Of a stretch of DNA of 64,000 nucleotides, positions 36,225-47,102 are shown piece after piece. Numbering within the stretch: position 1 is the stretch's first letter; every line of letters begins with the position of its first letter. This DNA comes from Cryptomeria japonica (Eukaryota > Streptophyta > Pinopsida > Cupressales > Cupressaceae): NCBI RefSeq assembly GCF_030272615.1, contig NC_081410.1:142008849-142072848 (forward strand), read 5' to 3'. A model generated the notes under the pieces. It did not search any database and was not told where the DNA came from. It was given only the letters and a program-made list of their open reading frames with translations. The position numbers and the translations under genes were made by a program.

Positions 36225-37370
36225 TGTAGACACCCTAAATTTGACTACTCGAATTTATTAAATAAAATATTTTAATTAATTGGAGTTCATAAATAATCTT
36301 CATTCGCCTGACTAAAATAATTACTTAAATTCTATTTAATTAATTATTACTCTCTATAATTAATTTTATAATTAATTATTTTTCTAACTATTCTTTTAAA
36401 GTTTGATTAATTTTGATTAATCAAACTCAACTTTAGACAAAATTCCTAAATTCCTCTAATATCAATTCACTAATTTTCTTTAATTAATTAACTAATCCCT
36501 TGATTCCTAACCTCATTAACATTTTCTTCTAATTTTTAATTCATCCCAAAGCTCCTAAATTTTCATGTGACAAGCCTTCATAAATACTTGCATGCACATG
36601 TCACTTTCCCACCTCTAAGTCACCATTTGACCAAATATTTTATTTGGTGCTTTCACATGTGTGAGATTGTTCTTCCCATAATTATTTCCTCTTTTCTCCA
36701 TTTTCCACCTTTCCTCTATTACACCTCTTCCAATTTTCCACTTTTGTTTACACTTGTGATCTCCTTGCTCTTCCAAGATATTCCCATGCATGTGTGAGCA
36801 CACCTTTCCCTCTTCCCCATGACAAGTGTTCTTCCCAATGTTTCCAGCTTGTGACACTTGTCACAATGCTAAGCCTTCAATCCATGTCGCCTCCTCTCCT
36901 GTAATCTCAACCATTCATGCCACTTTGAATCTTAGCCCTCCATTCTTCCACCACAATTCTATAAATTGGAGCCTTCTCCCTTCATAAATCATCACTTGTA
37001 GCCATACTCTCATTAGGCCCAAATTGAAATCCTAAAATCTTTATTGTTATGCTACTTGGAAATAAATCCACAATCCCATAAGCAACAAGAGTAAATCAAA
37101 TAGAGTAGGGTGCCTTCATTTTAGCTCATCATGAAGGAATGAAGGTATAAATTTATGCATTTGTGTTTTAAGTTCATGTTTTATGCATTAGCTAGATTTA
37201 TATTTTCATTTACTTCAACTAGAAACATAGATAAATATTTTCTTAGAATGAATCTTAAAACATGCTAAGAGTGTGGTCACTAAAATGATTGCAATATATA
37301 GAGTATAAAATATAAAGTAGACAATTTTGACACTACACCTACATTTTCTTCTCTAGCTCTTCTAGCCATC
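36225..37370 (+). repeat. Probable Gypsy-D 3' LTR (end uncertain)
   Basis: It begins TGTAGACACCC after a polypurine tract. It continues with a TTAATTAA-rich U3, then CACATG-rich sequence, and a TATA box (TCTATAAATTG, 36958-36968). This is the usual layout of a gypsy LTR. The 3' end could not be fixed; a border near 37350-37370 is a guess. No matching 5' LTR lies in the window. Confidence 0.5.
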
Positions 37371-38060
37371 CTTGTTATGTGTAGATACTAAGGGAAATGT
37401 AATTACACATAATTTTATGATTATCACCTAATTAGGTGCTTACGATACATTATAAAATACAAATTTTCTTAAGCTTTATCATATTTATTAGGCTAGGGGC
37501 AACTTTATTACACGTGTTGATGTTTATCTCATGTTTAATTTATATTGTTATTATATAATATTACCTTTAATATATTTTATCAAGTGTTCCCTCTCTTCTC
37601 CAATTAGAGGACATGTTTGGCTTGATAAAATTCTTATAAGGAATGGGTACCCATTTAGGTTTGAGATCCCTAACCCAAATATCTACACATGTGAAATGGC
37701 TACTCATTTTGATTTTTAAAATTGGCACCCATTTTAGAATAGGTACTCATTTCATTTTAAAATGGGTACTCATTTTATAATATGTACCCATTTCATTTTT
37801 AAATGGGTATATGTTTTTAATCATGTTTTTGCTCCTTTTTAGAATAGATACATGTTTTGGATCAAGTATATGTTTCTTTAAATTTGAACTTTGAAACCCA
37901 TGGATTTGATTTTGTTTTAGGCTTGGAAACCCAACCCTTAGCTCTAGACCTACAAGTATAGTGTCATGAAAATAACAAGAGAAAATCTGACTTTAGCAAA
38001 TGGCTGACGACTTTTTTTCATAATTTTTTAACTAAATGAAAACCTATTAAAGATGATGAT
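37371..38060. other. AT-rich intergenic DNA with degenerate palindromic repeats
   Basis: No gene was found. Between 37640 and 37815 the word ATGGGTACYCATTT recurs five or six times in degenerate form. The first copy (37642-37655) is a perfect 14-bp palindrome. The rest is low-complexity AT. Confidence 0.55.
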
Positions 38061-38063
38061 GTA

Positions 38064-38718
38064 TAGTTTTCAAATATGTAATTTTTCCTTATTGGACTTT
38101 TTCTCCCTCCCCCTCTCTCTCTTGTGCTCTCAACTCTCACAAATTTCTCTTGCTCTCTCCCGCTTGCTACATCAGTCTCTAGTTTGCTACAACACTCTCA
38201 CGATCTCACAATACTTTTTTTTTTTTAAATATATTTTTTATTGGTCCTAATTGCTATTTCTGAAAACTCCATGTGTATGACAAACAAAATTTGAGTTAAA
38301 CTTGAAATGTCAAGTATTAGTGTTTTTAATAGCTTTTAATTTTTTAATTTTTTTTTCAAAAAAATGTATATGTAATCAATCTAGACATAATTATTTAAAA
38401 TATCCAAAAAATCATTTTATGATTAGTTTAACTCAAATTATGCTTGTCATACACAAGGGATTTTCAGAAATAGCAACTAGGACCAATAAAAAATATATTT
38501 AGAATAAATTATTAAAAAAAGTCTCATCAATATTTAGTATAATAAACATTTTCCCAAAAGAAATTATAATTTTTTTTTATTTAGTTCAAACTATTCTTGT
38601 CATACACCTACATGCTATGGTCCTAAAAAATGACTTTTAAAAAGCAATTTTTGTACAAACATATATAAAATGAATTTGTATCACCGGGTATTAGAATGAA
38701 TTACATATTTGAAAACTA
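38064..38718. mobile_element. MITE-like nested inverted repeats
   Basis: Inner arms 38227-38302 and 38425-38500 are 76-base inverted repeats with only a handful of mismatches, enclosing 122 bp. Outer 20-base arms (38064-38083 and 38699-38718, TAGTTTTCAAATATGTAATT and its exact complement) frame the structure. A third related stretch (CTTGTCATACACCTACATG) is at about 38596-38620. There is no coding capacity. This fits a non-autonomous DNA transposon or two such copies. Exact ends and target duplication were not determined. Confidence 0.65.
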
Positions 38719-39410
38719 GACTCAAAAGTCTATAATTTATGTTACCAAACTTTCTTAAGATTCTATGTATAAGTGCTTCAATTTTTTAGTCCGATTGTGA
38801 CAAACTTTGATTTTCAAGAAAAACACTTCCACATTTTGATAAAAAAGTAGACTGAACTTATTGCACTTGCCTCTTATATATTTTGTATGAAATCAATTGA
38901 ACAATTCATACATGCCACTGGCATTTCATTGAGAGTTATATTTCATAATGATAGATTCATATCCATTATCATATCTAGGGGAACTTTTAGCACTTCATCT
39001 ACATAATCACAATCATTTTCTTACATGATTCTTTTTTATGAAGCTATGAACAATAAAAAAATATTTGTATCACTTTTCATAATAGATGAAATCTTTGAAC
39101 CTTCTATATCATATTTATTACTTTTAAGAATTTTTTAATGCAAGTTGTGGTTTGTACTTATTTTTAAACGTGTTTTCATTGTTTCACAAGTTCTAATGAA
39201 GCAGTAAAGCAAAGAAGAATTCTTGAATACTTTGTATGATTAGATATCTTTTTAGTATATAAAAAAATCTAATTTCACATGTTGACAATTTTTTACATTG
39301 AATTACATTCATTTAGTAGTTCACAACATATCAAAATGGTGGCAAAATTTAATAATGAAAATTAAGCACCTATATCCTTTTCCCTTATGTTTTGGACTCA
39401 CTATGATTAG
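38719..39410. other. AT-rich intergenic DNA, nothing recognised
   Basis: I see no open frame, RNA gene or repeat of note here beyond short A and T runs. Confidence 0.6.
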
Positions 39411-39773
39411 TGTTGGAAATAATAGTTAACTTCTATACTTGGCATTATTATGTTTTAAATTGGCACATGGAAACACCACATCTTAATTCCCACCATCATT
39501 AATCCCCAAATTTGTATACCTAATCCCTAAATATTTTTTCCACCACACTAAATCAAATTTGCAAGTGTAGATTTGACTATTAAGTATTTATATTACTAGT
39601 GTGAATTTTGTTATAATGATTATGCATTATTCTAAACAACTCACTAATTCTAGAGTCGGGTAAAACTACATGAAGAAATTTGTGGAAGACACCTTCCTTT
39701 ATACATGATTTGTATTGAGCGATTTGATGATAGAATATAATATATATTTGTTTGTGTAATGCTCTAAAATCCA
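39411..39773 (+). repeat. Element G 5' LTR
   Basis: This is a 363-bp repeat starting TGTTGGAAAT and ending AAAATCCA. Its last roughly 185 bases match 42118-42300. Confidence 0.75.
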
Positions 39774-40759
39774 ATATAGTATCTGAGAAAGGTTAGAGAT
39801 AGTCTTCAACATAGTTATCTCTTTTGCATGCTTTGTTTGGCTAAAATCAAAGGTAGCATTTTAATTGGTTAGCAAATTGAGGTAGGATTCAACAATTGCT
39901 ACAACTAGTTTGCCTTTTTCTCTGTCCATACCTGTCTCATCCATGGCCAAATGTTGATTCTTTTGATGCCACTCACTATATACTATACCTCCACCCCATA
40001 TACTAGACACTGGCTATGCATTGGCCTATCTTTCTATTAAGTCTAGGCCTTTACAGTCAGTAAAGGAAAAGTCATTTCCTTCTATTCATATTGTCATTAA
40101 TCTAAAAAGCGATATAAGAAGAGGTTTAATGTTCACTTGTGGAATATTTTGATAGATTATTTCCATGAGTTTTCTTGTTGCTACACTTATTGGTGATAAG
40201 GTTCTATGTATGCATCAGAGAAATTAATTCTATCAGTCATTGTTGTTTCTACACAAATGTGAAGTCAAAAACTTGATATTGTTTAGGCAAATGCAGTTAT
40301 TGCAGATCAACACATTGATAGAAGTTAGATTTTATTCCAATTTGGTGGTGGCCAATATTGCCAAAGGTTTTTCTCATTTTATGCTATTTCTTTCTATTGC
40401 TACTATTTCTAGTCTTCCCATGGTGTAGAGCACTTGTGCATGTTAGCCCTATCTATTGAATAATTTGTGGAAGTTATGAAGCAAACAGATCATGGCACTT
40501 TGTTGTGTCTATAATTGGCTAAATTGTCAATAAATCTCTCCATTCAATTTAGAAGAAGTGAGGATGCATTATAGTCTATGTCTATAGATTTTATTTTTAT
40601 GTTGAAGTCTAATTATTTTTATTATTATTACATTGGTCTAAGTTTGCGAATATGTGAGTTGGGCTCATAAGTAATAGTAATTTTGTCATTGTGAAAAGTG
40701 TTATTATCAAGGTACATTATCGGTGGAGCTTAAAACCTTCAATTTATTTTGATTAAGGG
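39774..40759 (+). other. Element G leader, noncoding
   Basis: The leader starts with the weak primer site ATATAGTATCTGAGA. No coding sequence is recognised until the gag fragment near 40760. Confidence 0.5.
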
Positions 40760-41450
40760 GCAGTCATGGAAAAATCAAATTTCTTTGAGAAATTTGAAGG
40801 GTGAGACTTTCATACTTGACAATTACAGATGTAGTTACACTTGACTGAAAAAATATCTTTGGGATGTTGTACTATCAAAAATTAAAAAGCATTGGGGACT
40901 ATTGGCCATGGCTTATCAAAAGCATACTTACACCATGTGGATTTTACAAAGTTGCCAAAGGAAATTTGGGAGTCATTAAACAAGCTCTTTAGATCTGAAG
41001 CAAAAAGTGCCAAGACAACATTGAAGCAAAGATTGTTTAGATTGAAGATGGATAAAAGTACAACAATGATAGATCATATAAGTTTCACTCTCTCCTAATT
41101 CAACAATGTAGATTGAACATCGAAGCAAAGATTGTATAGATTGAAGATGGATAAAGGTACAACAATGATAGATCATGCCAAAGAAATACTTTTGAATATT
41201 TTGCCTAAGATTATGTCTAGAATGGTGTTTACATTAAGTAAAGTAAACATTAGTCTTGAAGGAGTGATATCTACTCTACTTGACCATAATAAAGACTTAG
41301 AATATAAAGAGGTCTTATTTGTACATAACAAATAAATAAAAGCCAAGTATAAATTCAAGTATATTCCTTCAAAAGGAAAAAAATTAAATGCTTCTATTGT
41401 AATGAAATAGGACATGTAATTTTGAATTGTAAGAAGAGGGCATAAGATCT
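40760..41450 (+). pseudogene. Element G gag fragment with zinc knuckle
   Basis: Gag packages element RNA. The reading LWDVV then GIIGHGLS-like, LPKEIWESLNKLF, TTLKQRLFRLKMD and ISLEGVISTLL follows the order of copia gag (UBN2-type) proteins. A CCHC knuckle, CFYCNEIGHVILNC, is at 41389-41430. The part around TLKQRLFRLKMDKSTTM is duplicated in tandem with a 99-bp period (41023-41077 and 41122-41176). Stops near 41096 and 41333 and frame changes make it nonfunctional. No pol domain follows before the 3' LTR, so the lack of pol is not just from a nearby break. Confidence 0.8.
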
Positions 41451-42101
41451 ACTAGATGATAAACTAGATCATCAAGCTTCCTTAGCTGAAGGAAATAGAT
41501 TGGAAAGAATATGCTTGTGATAAGGAGATATCTTGTCCTAGTGATTAGGAATATGTGTTTTAAATAATTCAAAATTGGAGCTAGGGGGAAATGGAGGAAG
41601 GGGGACACTCAACGTCCCCTCGTTAATCATCAACGACGGGGTTGCTTATCAACTTTGGTGGCATGTTGAGATCTATTGTTGTGTGTTCTTTTATTTTTTT
41701 AATAATTTGAAATGTCACATCATGTGGGGGGAGGGGTATAACAACAATATTCAATCTCCAGTGGCAGTGACGATTCCCTATGTTGTTGGATATCAATTAA
41801 CATGCCCAACAACAATGGGTATTTCTATTCTTGTGTGTATGATTTTTATGTAACCTCCTAGTGTAAAACATTGTAATGAACAAAAGCACTAGTGTAATGT
41901 AGTTCGTAGATCTTGAAATGGTTAGTGGTAATCTGAAAAACCATATGAAGTGAACATATGAGTGTGGTCGTGTTTGTGTCTAGGTTTGTGGTAAGCCTAT
42001 GTGAAAACCATGAAAGATTGATTAGAGGTGCCTTTGGTTTGAATCAAGTTCATGAGTCATAAGTGTGAGTTTTTACCATGTTAAAAATAAGGGGGGGGGA
42101 A
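41451..42101 (+). other. Element G 3' noncoding region with polypurine tract
   Basis: No pol gene is present. A G-rich tract (42091-42099) precedes the LTR, and a G-rich patch GTGGGGGGAGGGG lies at about 41723-41735. Nothing else is recognised. Confidence 0.65.
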
Positions 42102-42300
42102 TGCTAGGAAATTTATTATTAGGGTGAATTTTTCTATAATGGTTGTGAGTTGTTTTAAACAACTCACTAATTCTAGAGTCAGATAAAACTACATGGAGAA
42201 ATTTGTGGAAGACACTTTCCTATATAAATGATTTGTATTGAGTGGTTTGAGGGCTTAATATAATACAATATTTTGTTTGTGTATAATGCTCTGAAATCCA
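42102..42300 (+). repeat. Element G 3' LTR (internally deleted)
   Basis: This is a 199-bp copy matching the end of 39411-39773. About 160 bases are missing after the first roughly 20. Confidence 0.75.
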
Positions 42301-45300
42301 ATATTGACATAGGTCACTTCTACAATTCTAGATCTAAACACTTTATTTTTAAATTTAAGGTTCAATTTGTTTTCATTAATTGCTTCACTAGCAATTGTGA
42401 GCTGACATAGAGCACATCGTGTTGGTTTATGTGCTTGATTGTTCTAATTAAAGACATTCATTTACTTATTTAAGAAATCATCTAGGACAACTTAGGACAT
42501 GTTGAGCACATCTAGATTTCAATTTGTGAAGGTGGATAAAAAATAACTTGGACATAATGAGAGATCACCTCATCTTAGGCTTACCAAATGATTGCTAGTC
42601 ATCTTTGATCCTTTTGCTAAGAGTTATAAAAGCAATTGCCTTAGGAGAATTTGACCCTATTGATTTGACAAATTCCTAAAGATCTTTATAAGCATTACTT
42701 GTCCTTGCATCCATTCGAACTTCATAAGACAAAGAAAACCAATTTCAAATTGTTAAATATTGGCAATATCATTTTCATGAATTACAAGGTCATTTCTACA
42801 CATAGTTTATTTCCACACTTGTGGATCTTATCGAATCATTTACGTACTCATATATCTAGTCTAACCAAATTATAAGAATGATAAATTTAATCATTTTGCT
42901 TCCAACACATCTACAAATATATACTTTTGAACTACAATTCAACAATTATCATCAAAACAACAAACAACTTCTACCAACCATCAAAATTGACTAATATTTT
43001 ATTTCTATTTATTTTTAATTTTTCTCAATTTATTATATAATTTTCATCATGCTAAATTAAATTATATTACTTATTCTATTTATTAAACCTAATTAAATAT
43101 ATTTTATTTTTTTAACAATTTAATGTAGATATTAAAAATAAATAAAACAAACTACAAACTCCTTCACGTATAAAGAGGGTGGTAAATTTAAATATGCTTT
43201 CATAATTTTAAGATCCTTTTTAGGATGTTAGGTAGAGTAACCATAATAGGAAAAAAATAACTAATAGCTTTTCCTTTAGCACGCAGGTATAAGCGCTAGA
43301 GGACATACCAAACTTTGGTCATATTTTTTTCTAATACGAATCATATCTAAACTTTTCAATGACAAATCATATTTTTTAATACAAATATTTTAAGCTTTAT
43401 TTCATGAGAATAAAAAATAAAGGAAGGTTTCAACATTTCTAATGTAAAAGATAGTTTAAATTATAATATATTAAATTATTTTAATTTTTTTGAATCTGTA
43501 TTGTGAGAATTTTTAGTTTGGTTCAAGTCAAGTGATGTTATAGATAGGGAACATCATTTTAGACATGGACGCTCTACATTAATACGAGCATGAATATCTA
43601 CATTATTAATATCAACAAGGATTTAGATCTTGATGACAACATGCGACACCTTAGGGAACGTCATTTTCGACATAGACGCTCTACATTGATACGAGTATGA
43701 ATATTTACATCATTAATACCAACAAAGATTTAGATATTGATGACACCATCAATACTGTCACACCTTAACCATCGCACGATACCATTAAAGACAAAGTATT
43801 TTATTTTAATTTCTTACATTACGATTTTGTTTATTATTTATTTTGATGATGTGAAAAACGATATAAATAACAATAGATTTAATCATTTTTTTTACATTAT
43901 AGATGATCAATTTTTATATTTTTCAACCTTCTTTTCTTCACACAAATATCATAAACAACCCAATATAAATATAATAGATCTCAACATCTAATACATTAAT
44001 ACGATGATTGATATTGATTGTTACTTTAGACCTAAATTTGAATATCTTAAAGCTATTACAAATTATTTAAGGTTGACATGGACATATAATAAATTAAAAA
44101 TACACCAAATGATTTCTAACCCACCCAATTTTAATTTTATAATCCAAAACTTTTTGGTTGCTATCTAATTGTAGGTAAGCTGTTTAATCTAGCACTATAA
44201 GCTTTATGCATTGGAACATTCCCTAAACACATGGTTAGTTGTGTGGTACCAAACATGTAGTTGGAGTAAGAATCATCAAATTAGGTGAAGTGTCACATTT
44301 GAGAAACAAATTTAAGTAAACTTTATGCCCATCAATATTTGTTGAAAAATATGATTAAAACTATAGGATAGTGCGGTCCATGTGGGAGTTGACTCTTCCT
44401 TAAATTATTCCTATCATATACACATCAATAAGTTGGTAGGAGAACAACTACTTTCAGTATTTGCTTGGTTGATTGTCAATCCATAGCAAATGGGTGGATT
44501 TTCCTTGAAGATAAAGGGATCTAATGAAGACAAAAATATATGTGAAATGGTATAGTCTCATAAATGTGTGTAATCAAATGACTTTAATTATTGAGGACCT
44601 AAGCAATGATATATTTTGAGAGTGGCTTTTAAGGTAACACAATTAGGATAAACTAGGGTTTTATATTTATTGTATAATAATCATGTGTTACACACTTTAT
44701 CATTGTTTAATGATCACACATTTTTTATTTAACAAGAGGTTGAATTTTTATATGGATGGTTAACAAATTTGGACAACTATAACAATATAAGCTTATCATA
44801 TGATGTGGGAAAATGATGCTTTTTTACATTAAAGGTTTTAGGTATAATTAACATTTAAATTTATAATATAAAGATTAATTATTGAAAACAAACAAAATGT
44901 TTATTTGGATTTTGGTGTAATGTTATTTTTTTTTATTTGACTAATTATTGTATTATAATAGAAGATTAGAAGTAGAGATATAATACTAAAATAGAGACTG
45001 AGAAATTGTGATAGAAATGTTCTCCAATTTCTATTGTTTAGGACATACATGGGTTTGTAGTTTGGTCTTAGAATGAAGCAACTCGCTTGGTTTGGTCCTA
45101 GGATGAGGCCACCTGGATGATTGAGTGCAAGAACTAGGCCACCCATGCAACTAGTGGTCTTGTCTAGGGGCAATGTAGCCCCTTGAAAACACACTTGCCT
45201 CTTCTATGCATGTTCCATGAGTAAAGTGTTTTGTTGAAAAGCGTAGTAATATTTATTATAGGAAGCAAAAATATATTTTGACCTCTTGATAGTAATTAAT

Positions 45301-45974
45301 TCTTGTGGCCAATGCACAAAGAGAATAAATATGTCAATAAGAGATGTAAAATATTGATGCACCTATATTGAGATCAAGTTTGCTAATAATATAAATATGA
45401 ATAAAATGTTTTAAATATAGATTAAAGATGCTAGTAATTGATAGTTCCTAAATAATCTAGGAGCATTCCTTTGATACAAGTGCTAGACATAAAAATTGAG
45501 AATTTTGTCCTAGGGGTCAATGAAAGTAGTGGTCGAATTCCAAAGAAAGTATGGAATCAAGAAAAGTGAAAACTAGAATCATGAGGAATAGACTTGTTAG
45601 ATGAGATGACATGCTTGGCATAATCTATAACAACAAAATCCTTGAGGAATCTATTTGGTCCTAAGGTAATCATGGGTGGTAGGTTTCAGGTTGGAGTTGA
45701 CTAGTGTGCTAAATAAAGCAATTTGAGTACTAATATCATGCATGTATGACGTCAATGAAAAGCGACATAAAATGAAGAAGTAAAGGTATAGAGTATGTAA
45801 TTTTATCGGTTGCAAATACAAAGCTAGAATCAAAGAAGTTTTAAAAATTTAAATGATAAAAATATCAAAATAAAAGAAGTGTTTTAATTAAATTGAATAT
45901 CAACAAATGTTAAATTGAGAATCCATGATACTCATAAAAATTTTATCTTCAAATTTTTTATTATTATTAACATA
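42301..45974. other. AT-rich intergenic DNA, no gene recognised
   Basis: This is long low-complexity DNA. The only clear structure is the 107-bp tandem duplication at 43546-43760. A short GC-richer patch with repeated GGTCCTAGGATGAGGCCACC-like words lies at about 45060-45180. Open frames are short and have no recognisable motifs. Confidence 0.6.
43546..43760. repeat. 107-bp tandem duplication
   Basis: The unit starting AGGGAAC at 43546 recurs at 43653 with about ten substitutions. Both contain GACGCTCTACATT and ATACGAG. It may be part of a larger satellite. Confidence 0.85.
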
Positions 45975-47079
45975 TGTGTATACACCTAAAAAATGGTCTG
46001 AAGATAATTAATTAAATAAGCAATTATTTAATTAATCCCCCTTCCCAATTTAATTGAATTCATTAACAATTTGATTAAATCTCTTTCATCTGCTTATTAA
46101 TAAATATAAGGATTTATTTAATAAGTTCATCTCAATAGTCCCCTTTGATTAATTAATCCTCCCCCATTTAATTCCTTCCTTCCAATCCCCTAATTAATTA
46201 AAACAAATCTATTTATGAGTTGTTGAAAGTTAATTAGCCTTTTCCTATTATATGAATTTTTAAATTCAAATTACCCACATGCTTCCTAACTTCTAACCAC
46301 CTAACCTAACCATCCCTCTAACCTAAACCATTTCGCCTAACCTTGGGTTTAACTAACCCTATCCTATCTTGCACATCCTAACCTCCTATGGTGTGGATAT
46401 TCTCCCCTTGAGACACATGGCACTTTGGCCACATGTCTCCTCTCTTGGACACTTGCCCTCTTATGAGAAAGGTTCCTTGACGCTTGTTACCGCATAGATG
46501 ACAAGTTTCCCTCCCTCCAACCTCTTCTCCAACCTCCTCCAATTTCACCCTTGATATCTTCAGACTCAATCTTGACCATTGATTCCTGGCACCTCACCCC
46601 TAGCCTTGGAAATCCTATAAATATCCCCCATTTTGGAGCACAAATGATCCCAACTCATATCATTTAGGAATTGTTATTATAGGCATTTACATATTAGATC
46701 TAGCTTAATTTGATCATTTTCTAGCATAATTGTTGGATCATGTAGCTTAATCAATCTTTATTATAGATTAATTGCATCATCATCATAGCTTAATCATGCA
46801 TAACATAAGCTTAATTAGCCTCTTGAATCAATATAGCATAATCAATCTCATCTAGCTTGCATATCATAATCATTTTAAATCCTCCATCTAGGTGTAGTCA
46901 AGTCACTGAGATTGCTTATCCAGATCTGAGAGAAAATACACACTCGCATCTCTTAAGAGGCGATAGGTCGCTTTGTCATGGTTTATCTTTCGTTTGATTT
47001 CAATTTGCTAACCATTCTTGTAATTATCTATTGAGTGTTTGTGTTGCAGCTGTAGGTACCCTACTTCACACGCACGACA
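45975..47079 (+). repeat. Gypsy-H 5' LTR
   Basis: It starts TGTGTATACACC, has a TTAATTAA-rich U3 and ends GCACGACA. The start is judged from the TG and the drop in complexity and could be off by a few bases. The end is fixed by the primer binding site. Confidence 0.75.
46615..46624 (+). promoter_or_regulatory. TATA box of Gypsy-H LTR
   Basis: CTATAAATAT follows CCTTGGAAATC, about 455 bp before the LTR end. It is a strong plant TATA match in the expected part of a gypsy LTR. Confidence 0.65.
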
Positions 47080-47082
47080 TTT

Positions 47083-47102
47083 TGGCGCCCACTGTAGGGC
47101 CC
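47083..47102 (+). other. Gypsy-H primer binding site
   Basis: TGGCGCCCACTGTAGGGCCC begins a few bases after the LTR end. This form is typical of plant gypsy elements. Confidence 0.85.

Larger units (their letters stand above)
39411..42300 (+). mobile_element. Element G: gag-only LTR retrotransposon (TR-GAG-like)
   Basis: Direct repeats 39411-39773 and 42102-42300 share about 185 bases including GCTCTRAAATCCA ends, and both start TG-C/T-TR-GGAAAT. A degenerate primer site (39774-39790) and a polypurine tract AAGGGGGGGGGAA before 42102 are in the right places. The interior of about 2.3 kb encodes only a copia-type gag with a CCHC knuckle and no protease, integrase or RT. The left LTR has about 160 bases missing from the right one. 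No matching target duplication was found. Confidence 0.75.

Noticed and set aside
44901-45194. A 97-codon minus-strand frame with a hydrophobic stretch.
   Set aside because: It spans a locally repeated GC-richer patch and AT-rich DNA, with no recognised motif or neighbour. Chance is sufficient.
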